Assembly: GCA_049290495.1 (NCBI GenBank)
Contig: JBATNV010000152.1
Span: forward strand, 1-28,611
DNA: 28,611 bases
Source: SHZI01 sp049290495
GTDB lineage: Bacteria; Pseudomonadota; Gammaproteobacteria; Steroidobacterales; GCA-2729495
Reading direction: 5' to 3'
This document shows positions 23,199 through 28,611 of this stretch, piece after piece (positions within the stretch are counted from its first letter, which is position 1; the number at the start of each line of letters is the position of its first letter). Position numbers and translations under genes: made by a program. The notes under the pieces are model-generated. The model was given only the letters and a program-made list of their open reading frames with translations, did no database searches and was not told the DNA's origin.

Positions 23199-25661
23199 TT
23201 ATGGCCGGGGCGAGGGCTGGATACGGCTTTGCAGCTCTGCGGAGTCGAAATCATCGACGGCCGTCAGAGCCAGCACCGTAGCGTCAAACTGCCGTAGCTG
23301 CTCAGCCTCTTCCGCCGACAGAATCCCCTGGATGCGGGCCTGTTCGATATGCTGGTGGAAGTCACCCGGCGGGAGCAGACCGGCCTTGGTTGCTTCACGC
23401 ACGCGCTGCTGCAGTGGCAGAAGTCTTTCAGCGGTCTCCAGCGCAGCCTGCAGCTGGCCAATCACACAACCCGGTTCGGGTGCTGCATAAATGCCTTCAC
23501 AGAGCCGGTTACGGGGGTCGGTGGGCCGGGTAATCAGCGCAACGATCTGCTGACCGAGCTCATCTGGCGGCGCAGAGTACATGCGCCCACGCGGAAAAAT
23601 GCAGACACGCAGCAGGGCTGCGACCCAGCGGTTGGGGAAATTGCGCAGAAACCCGTGCAGCTGTTCCTGCGCCTGGTAAAGCAGCGTCCGACACGACCAC
23701 TCGACCAGCGGCAGATCACCGGACTGGCGGCCCTGGTTGTCGTAGTGCTTGAGCACCATGCTCGCCAGGTAGATGCAGCTGAACACATCGCCGAGGCGGG
23801 CCGACAACATCTCCTTGCGCTTCAGGCCACCGCCGACCACCAGCATCGCCACATCGGCGGCGAGCGCAAATGCCGCGCTATAGCGGTTAACGTGCTGGAA
23901 GAAGCGCGCAGTCGGGCCGTCGACGGGCGCATGACTGGCCCGCGCGTTACTGAGTGCCAGCACGAAGGTCCGCGCCGCGTTGCTGATTGCATAGCCGACG
24001 TGGGCAAACAGGTAGCGGTCGAATTCGCGCAGGCCGCGGCTGAAATCCGGATCGTTGGCGGCCTCCATTTCTTTCAACACAAAGGGATGGCAGCGGACTG
24101 CCCCCTGGCCAAAGATGATCAGGCTGCGCGTCAGGATATTTGCACCCTCGACCGTGATGGCGATCGGTATGCCCTGATAGAGCCGCGCCAGGTAGTTCGA
24201 GCGGCCCAGCATGATGCCCTTGCCGCCCTGCACGTCCATGGCATCGTTCGTCACCCGGCGCGCCAGCTCGGTGCAGTGATACTTGAGGATTGCCGAAGGC
24301 ACCGATGGCCGCTCGCCGCGTGCGATCGCCGTCGCCGTAACCGACAGGCCGGCGTTGATGATGTAGGTGAAGCCGGCCATGCGGGCCAGTGCTTCGCCCA
24401 CACCCTCGAATTCGCAGACCGGCAGGTTGAACTGGCGGCGCAGCCGCGTGTAGGCACCGGAGGCATAAACGATGGCCTTGCTGCCGCCCATCGCGTTTGC
24501 GGGCAGCGTGATGCCACGCCCGGCCGAGAGCTGCTCGACCAGCATCTTCCAGCCCTGGCCGGCCCGTTCCGGCCCACCGATGATGGCATCGAGCGGCACA
24601 AACACATCACGACCCTGTGTCGGACCATTCTGAAACGGCACGTTGAGCGGAAAATGCCGGCGGCCGATCGTGATACCCGGCGTACCGACAGGAATCAGCG
24701 CGGCGGTAACGCCGCGGTCTTCCTGGGGGCTGAGCAGATGCTCCGGATCGTAGAGCTTGAAGGCCAGTCCGAGCACGGTGGCCACTGGTGCCAGGGTGAT
24801 ATAGCGCTTGTCCCAGTTGAGGCGGATACCGGTGACCTCGCGGCCTTCCCACTGGCCGCGGCAAACCACGCCCGTATCGGGAATCGAAGCGGCATCCGAA
24901 CCCACGCGCGGGCCAGTCAGTGCAAAGCAGGGGATTTCGTCGCCGCTGGCGAGTCGGGGCAGGTAATAGTCGCGCTGTTCGTCGGTTCCATAGTGCAGCA
25001 GCAGTTCTGCCGGACCGAGCGAGTTGGGTACACCGACCGTCGACGCAACGACGGCACTGCGGCTCGACAGTTTTGCGAGCACTGCCGCCACCGCTATCGG
25101 CGAGAACTCGAGACCGCCATAGCGCTTGGGGATGATCATCGCGAAGAAGCGGTGCTGGCGGATAAAAGCCCAGACCGCCGGTGGCAGATCGGCCAGCTCG
25201 TGGGTGATCTGCCAGTCGTCGCTCAGACGACACAGTTCTTCGGTGGGTCCATCGAGAAAAGCCTGCTCTTCCGGTGTGAGCTGCGGCGGGGGCAGTGCCA
25301 TCAGGCGACCCCAGTCGGGCAAGCCGGTGAACAGCTCACCGTCCCACCACACCGTGCCGGCCTCCAGCGCCTCACGTTCGGTATCTGAAAGCTGCGGTAC
25401 GACGGTGCGATAGAAGCGCAGCAGGGGCAGCGTGATCCGTTCGCGGCGGAACTTCACCGAATTCAGCGCGACCAGCCCGGCGAACAAGACCCAGAGCAGC
25501 AGTTTCCAGATCGCCCAGCCGGTACCGAGCAGGCTATAGATGAACAGCGCACCACCCAGCGTCAGCGTGGAGGTGGGCAGATCGATACGCCTGTAGGCAA
25601 GCAGAATACCGACGCCCAGCAGGGCGACAGTCCATAACAGCCAGATAATGACATCAGTCAT
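23199..25661 (-). CDS. fadE: Membrane-anchored FadE-type acyl-CoA dehydrogenase
   Basis: An 820-residue FadE homologue, matching the length of E. coli FadE, which catalyses the first FAD-dependent step of fatty-acid beta-oxidation. The N-terminus has two or three membrane helices (about 4-22, 32-46 and 49-67). The acyl-CoA dehydrogenase core follows: ELADLPPAVWAFIRQHRFFAMIIPKRYGG, CFALTGPRVGSDAASIPD (flavin/substrate loop), and PIAITVEGANILTRSLIIFGQGAVRCHP with the likely catalytic glutamate in VEG. A C-terminal helical domain of about 300 residues is the FadE-specific extension. It stands alone, followed by the DUF4399-mvaS unit; beta-oxidation could supply acetyl-CoA for HMG-CoA, but that link is only inferred from proximity. 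Confidence 0.95.
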   Translation of the reverse strand: MTDVIIWLLWTVALLGVGILLAYRRIDLPTSTLTLGGALFIYSLLGTGWAIWKLLLWVLFAGLVALNSVKFRRERITLPLLRFYRTVVPQLSDTEREALEAGTVWWDGELFTGLPDWGRLMALPPPQLTPEEQAFLDGPTEELCRLSDDWQITHELADLPPAVWAFIRQHRFFAMIIPKRYGGLEFSPIAVAAVLAKLSSRSAVVASTVGVPNSLGPAELLLHYGTDEQRDYYLPRLASGDEIPCFALTGPRVGSDAASIPDTGVVCRGQWEGREVTGIRLNWDKRYITLAPVATVLGLAFKLYDPEHLLSPQEDRGVTAALIPVGTPGITIGRRHFPLNVPFQNGPTQGRDVFVPLDAIIGGPERAGQGWKMLVEQLSAGRGITLPANAMGGSKAIVYASGAYTRLRRQFNLPVCEFEGVGEALARMAGFTYIINAGLSVTATAIARGERPSVPSAILKYHCTELARRVTNDAMDVQGGKGIMLGRSNYLARLYQGIPIAITVEGANILTRSLIIFGQGAVRCHPFVLKEMEAANDPDFSRGLREFDRYLFAHVGYAISNAARTFVLALSNARASHAPVDGPTARFFQHVNRYSAAFALAADVAMLVVGGGLKRKEMLSARLGDVFSCIYLASMVLKHYDNQGRQSGDLPLVEWSCRTLLYQAQEQLHGFLRNFPNRWVAALLRVCIFPRGRMYSAPPDELGQQIVALITRPTDPRNRLCEGIYAAPEPGCVIGQLQAALETAERLLPLQQRVREATKAGLLPPGDFHQHIEQARIQGILSAEEAEQLRQFDATVLALTAVDDFDSAELQSRIQPSPRP

Positions 25662-25709
25662 CGTGTCACCCCGCTTGGTGCTGTGACTGACTATAAACCA
25701 CGCGGAGCA

Positions 25710-25741
25710 TCAGGGAGCATCCCGCAGAGACGGCTCCCTGA
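25710..25741 (-). terminator. Hairpin downstream of mdh, possible terminator
   Basis: Perfect nine-base arms TCAGGGAGC (25710-25718) and GCTCCCTGA (25733-25741) surround a 14-base loop, starting 10 bases after the mdh stop. No clear T-run follows on the minus strand, so termination may be weak or the hairpin may protect the 3' end of the transcript. Confidence 0.5.
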
Positions 25742-25751
25742 CGCAGTCCGT

Positions 25752-26729
25752 TCAGAGCAGGGCAGCGATCGCTTCGCGTTCCTGGCGCAGTTCTTCTTCG
25801 GTGGCGTTCATGCGCTCACGGCTGAAATCACTGATCGGCAGTCCCTGCACGATCTCGTACTTGCCCTTCGCACAACGTACCGGATATGAGTAGATGATGC
25901 CTTCCTTGATGCCATAGCTGCCATCAGACGGTACGGCCATGCTGACCCAGTCATCGCCCGGTGTACCGAGCGCCCAGTCGCGGATATGGTCGATAGCGGC
26001 CGATGCCGCTGAAGCCGCACTCGACAGGCCGCGCGCCTTGATGATCGCAGCACCGCGCTGCTGCACGACGGGGATAAATTCATCCTTGACCCACGTGGCG
26101 TCAACCAGTTCGCTGGCGCGCCGCTCATTGATCACGGCCTGGCTGATATCCGGATACTGGGTGGCTGAATGATTGCCCCAGACTGTCATGCGGCTGATCT
26201 GGCTGACGTGTGTACCCGTCTTCTGCGCGAGCTGCGCGAGGGCGCGGTTGTGATCAAGTCGCATCATCGCCGTGAAGTTGGCCGGATTCAGTGTCGGTGC
26301 GTTGGCCTGTGCGATCAGTGCATTGGTGTTGGCCGGATTGCCGACCACCAGTACCTTTACGCCGCGGCTGGCATGTTCATTGAGCGCCTTGCCCTGCACC
26401 GAGAAGATTTTTGCATTCTCACGCAGCAGATCGCCCCGCTCCATGCCCGGGCCGCGCGGCTTCGCGCCGACCAGCAGCGCGTAATCCGTATCCTTGAACG
26501 CCACATCAGGCTGATCGGTGGCCACAACGCCCTGCAGGGTTGGAAATGCACAGTCTTCGAGTTCCATGACCACGCCGTTCAGCGCATTCAGTGCGGGCGT
26601 GATTTCCAGCAACTGCAGAATCACCGGCTGGTTTGGCCCGAGCAGCTGCCCGGAGGCAATGCGAAAGGCGAGCTGATAGCCGATCTGGCCGGCGGCGCCG
26701 GTAATAGTCACTCTCGCGGCTTTGGTCAT
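25752..26729 (-). CDS. mdh: Malate dehydrogenase
   Basis: A 325-residue NAD-dependent malate dehydrogenase of the TCA cycle. TGAAGQIGY (10-18) is the NAD motif, E42 at the end of the second strand favours NAD over NADP, KPRGPGMERGDLL (90-102) is the mobile loop with substrate-binding arginines, and H187 in VWGNHSATQYPD is the catalytic histidine. The sequence is of the longer, cytosolic-like type seen in many beta- and some gammaproteobacteria and actinobacteria, not the 312-residue E. coli type. An AGAGGA ribosome site precedes the ATG. It is followed by a hairpin, then fadE, and appears to be its own transcript. Confidence 0.95.
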   Translation of the reverse strand: MTKAARVTITGAAGQIGYQLAFRIASGQLLGPNQPVILQLLEITPALNALNGVVMELEDCAFPTLQGVVATDQPDVAFKDTDYALLVGAKPRGPGMERGDLLRENAKIFSVQGKALNEHASRGVKVLVVGNPANTNALIAQANAPTLNPANFTAMMRLDHNRALAQLAQKTGTHVSQISRMTVWGNHSATQYPDISQAVINERRASELVDATWVKDEFIPVVQQRGAAIIKARGLSSAASAASAAIDHIRDWALGTPGDDWVSMAVPSDGSYGIKEGIIYSYPVRCAKGKYEIVQGLPISDFSRERMNATEEELRQEREAIAALL

Positions 26730-26814
26730 GAGACTTGAGTTCCTCTTTGCGGGGCGCGGATTTTAGCTGCCATACGGGAGCCCGGCCAGATCCCCAGACC
26801 CGGCCCAGGTACGG

Positions 26815-27159
26815 TTACTTTCTGGCGGCCTTGTAAGCCTTGATCTGGTCGTTGAACCGCGCTGCGATGGATTCTTCGGCATCGACGGCGGCATTGTAGC
26901 GCTTGACGTGCATCGCCTTTGTTTCAGGCGTCTGCTCCTCTACCGGCAGGGCGGCCTGTTCAGCATCCAGACAGGCCATATAGACATCCATATCAGCGAT
27001 GTACTTTTTGACCACGGCAGATGCGGCGTTCATTTCTGCCTCGCTGGCCTTCGCGCCATCGGGCAGCGAGGCATCAGCCGGATATTCGCAGGCAGCTATA
27101 GCGGGATTCGAGACGGCAAAAGCGATACCGAGTACGGCGGTCAACATGAATTTCTGCAT
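26815..27159 (-). CDS. Small exported helical protein of unknown function
   Basis: A 114-residue protein that I do not recognise. Residues 1-22 are a Sec signal peptide (cleavage after NPAIA or nearby), giving a mature protein of about 92 residues. It contains two cysteines (C24 and C63), which could form a disulfide bond in the periplasm, and is otherwise helical, Ala/Glu/Lys-rich and acidic in the middle (EEQTPET), ending in a basic tail (KAYKAARK). A GGAGGG site lies about 10 bases before the ATG and can pair in a short hairpin (CGGAG-GG-CTCCG). It sits between the GGDEF-EAL gene (60 bases upstream) and mdh; neither suggests a function. Length, signal peptide and ribosome site support a real gene. 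Confidence 0.65.
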   Translation of the reverse strand: MQKFMLTAVLGIAFAVSNPAIAACEYPADASLPDGAKASEAEMNAASAVVKKYIADMDVYMACLDAEQAALPVEEQTPETKAMHVKRYNAAVDAEESIAARFNDQIKAYKAARK

Positions 27160-27219
27160 GGCGCGGAGCCCTCCGGTTGAGAATGATTGTTATCCAGGCC
27201 AGCCAATTATGCCGCAGCC

Positions 27220-28611
27220 TCAGCCGCGAGCGAACAGGCTGCGATAGCGGCCTGCCGCACCGCTCTGATCCAGCAGCAAATCACGGAAGTCATCCACGGC
27301 CATCACCCGGCCAAACAGGAGGCCCTGCGCATAGTCGCAGTTGAGCGCCTTCAGAAAACGCAGTTGTTCTTCCGACTCCACGCCCTCGGCCACCACGTCA
27401 AGGCGCAGCGTGTGTCCCATCTCGATGATCAGCGCGACGATCGTGGCCTGGTCGTGGCCGGTTGTCGCATGGCGGACAAAGGACTGATCGATCTTGAGCG
27501 TAGTAATCGGAAACTGCTGGAGCGCGCTCAGCGAGGAGTAGCCGGTACCAAAATCGTCGATGGCGAGCCGCAGGCCCATCTGGTGCAGCTCGGTGAGGAT
27601 CCGCGTGGTACGTACCGGATCCTCCATCAATGTGGTCTCGGTGATTTCCAGTTCGAGGCTGTCGGGTGACACGCCGTGCTTGCTGCAGATGCCAGTGACC
27701 CGGCTGATGAAGTCGCGCTGTTTCAGCTGGCGCAGCGACAGGTTCACGGAGATCCGGCCCGGATTGATGTCGCTGTCGCGCAGGCTGCGATAGTCCTGGC
27801 AGACGCGGTCCAGCACCCATTCACCGAGTTCCAGTATCAGGTTGCTCTCTTCAGCCAGCGGGATGAACTCGGCGGGCAGGACCAGGCCGCGGTCAGTCAG
27901 CTCCCAGCGCACCAGCGCCTCCGCGCCGGCAATCGAGCCGTCGCGCAGATCGACCTTGGGCTGGTAGTGAACGCGCAGTTCATTCTTTTCGAAGGCCTTG
28001 CGGAGACGGCTCTTCAGCATCAGCCGGTCAACCGCTGCAGCGTTCATGTCCGGGTGATACACGTCGAGGGCACCGCCACCCTGCCGTTTGGCACGATAGA
28101 GCGCGGCATCGGCGTTGCGGATCAGGTCAATGACGTTATTGCCGTCGCCCGGATAGAGGGAAATTCCGGCACTGACCGTGGTATAGATCTGGTGCCCCTG
28201 AAAATTCAGCGGCTCGCTGATCGCCTCCTGCAGCAGACGCGTGGTGGCCACAACCTCGGCGCGGAGATTGCGCGCCGGATCGAGGTTGTCGAGCACCACA
28301 CCGAACTCATCGCCAGCCAGCCGCCCGATAACCGAACCTTCGGGCAACAGGCTACGCATCCTGGTGGTGAGCGTTTCCAGGCAGAGGTCGCCAGCGGTGT
28401 GCCCGAAGGTATCGTTGATCTCCTTGAACTTGTCCACATCCATATAGACCAGCGCGAGGCGATGCTTGCCACGTCGCGCGCGCGCCAACGCGCGTTGCAG
28501 CAGATGCTGGAACTGCATGCGGTTCGGCACCTTGGTGAGCGCATCAATGCGGGCCAGGTAACGGATGCGCTGCTCAGCCAGCTTGCGCTCGCTGATGTTG
28601 TGCACGGTAAT
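27220..28611 (-). CDS. GGDEF-EAL signalling protein, 5' part beyond the window
   Basis: At least 463 residues of a cyclic-di-GMP protein; the frame runs off the window end, and the first visible residues (ITVHNISERKLAEQRIRYLA) look like the end of a PAS domain. A GGDEF domain follows, with DALTKVPNR, the metal-binding D in YMDVDKFKEIND and the active-site motif AGDEF in place of GGDEF; the RxxD inhibitory site is not present at the usual place. The EAL domain looks intact: EALVRW, ETTLMED, DDFGTGYSS and AEGVESEEQ. The protein may therefore be mainly a phosphodiesterase, with the GGDEF half either still a cyclase (AGDEF can be active) or a GTP-binding regulator. The PAS part probably senses a signal. 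No obvious target gene is nearby. Confidence 0.92.
   Translation of the reverse strand: MTVHNISERKLAEQRIRYLARIDALTKVPNRMQFQHLLQRALARARRGKHRLALVYMDVDKFKEINDTFGHTAGDLCLETLTTRMRSLLPEGSVIGRLAGDEFGVVLDNLDPARNLRAEVVATTRLLQEAISEPLNFQGHQIYTTVSAGISLYPGDGNNVIDLIRNADAALYRAKRQGGGALDVYHPDMNAAAVDRLMLKSRLRKAFEKNELRVHYQPKVDLRDGSIAGAEALVRWELTDRGLVLPAEFIPLAEESNLILELGEWVLDRVCQDYRSLRDSDINPGRISVNLSLRQLKQRDFISRVTGICSKHGVSPDSLELEITETTLMEDPVRTTRILTELHQMGLRLAIDDFGTGYSSLSALQQFPITTLKIDQSFVRHATTGHDQATIVALIIEMGHTLRLDVVAEGVESEEQLRFLKALNCDYAQGLLFGRVMAVDDFRDLLLDQSGAAGRYRSLFARG

Noticed and set aside
23349..25388. A 679-codon open frame on the plus strand
   Set aside because: It lies antisense to fadE, which has full family similarity. 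The translated sequence is rich in Arg, His and Gln with no recognisable domain, as expected from the opposite strand of GC-rich coding DNA.
1..28611. Mobile element, prophage, CRISPR, tRNA or rRNA
   Set aside because: I found no transposase, integrase, terminal inverted repeats, spaced direct repeats or recognisable RNA gene; nearly all of the sequence is accounted for by the protein genes listed.

Overview
The window looks like a chromosomal segment of a GC-rich gammaproteobacterium. The evidence is the hemX-hemY pair, an ExeA/ExeB (GspA/GspB) pair, a long membrane-anchored FadE acyl-CoA dehydrogenase, NudC, a YadG/YadH-type ABC exporter and a TonB-dependent receptor. I cannot fix the family; the large TonB receptor, luciferase-like monooxygenases and FadE would suit a marine or steroid/lipid-degrading lineage, but that is inference. 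Genes are packed tightly: no gene-free stretch exceeds about 165 bases, and I saw no tRNA, rRNA, insertion sequence, prophage or CRISPR array.

Layout. (1) 1-200: the 5' part of a DUF4136-like lipoprotein. (2) 267-6205, minus strand: an apparent catabolic operon of TonB receptor, Tat-exported FAD oxidase, SDR dehydrogenase and luciferase-like monooxygenase (LLM), facing a divergent LysR regulator (6370-7290). (3) 7301-9357: a truncated haemoglobin, a second LLM paralogue without a normal start codon, and a hemerythrin-like protein. (4) 9423-11749: hemX-hemY without hemC/hemD. (5) 11750-14015: nudC and an FlhC-like zinc protein, divergent from a protein whose N-terminus resembles FlhD. (6) 14038-15758: an ABC exporter pair. 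(7) 15778-18159: gspA/gspB homologues without the rest of the type II secretion genes. (8) 18195-22691: an isoprenoid block with farnesyl diphosphate synthase, diphosphomevalonate decarboxylase, a phosphomevalonate-kinase-type GHMP kinase and HMG-CoA synthase. (9) 22694-28611: a DUF4399 protein cotranscribed with HMG-CoA synthase, fadE, mdh, a small exported protein and a partial GGDEF-EAL protein.

How they work together. The first operon reads as uptake (TonB receptor) plus oxidation (FAD oxidase, SDR, LLM) of an unidentified hydrophobic or ring compound under LysR control. The isoprenoid block carries condensation (HMG-CoA synthase), late phosphorylation and decarboxylation (kinase, MvaD) and prenyl chain elongation (IspA). 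This suggests that the organism uses the mevalonate route, which is uncommon among gammaproteobacteria, where the MEP route is usual. HMG-CoA reductase, a separate mevalonate kinase and an IPP isomerase are not in the window. The most unusual items are the mevalonate block, the divergent FlhC-like/FlhD-like pair outside any flagellar context, and the LLM gene with only ATT or CTG as plausible start.
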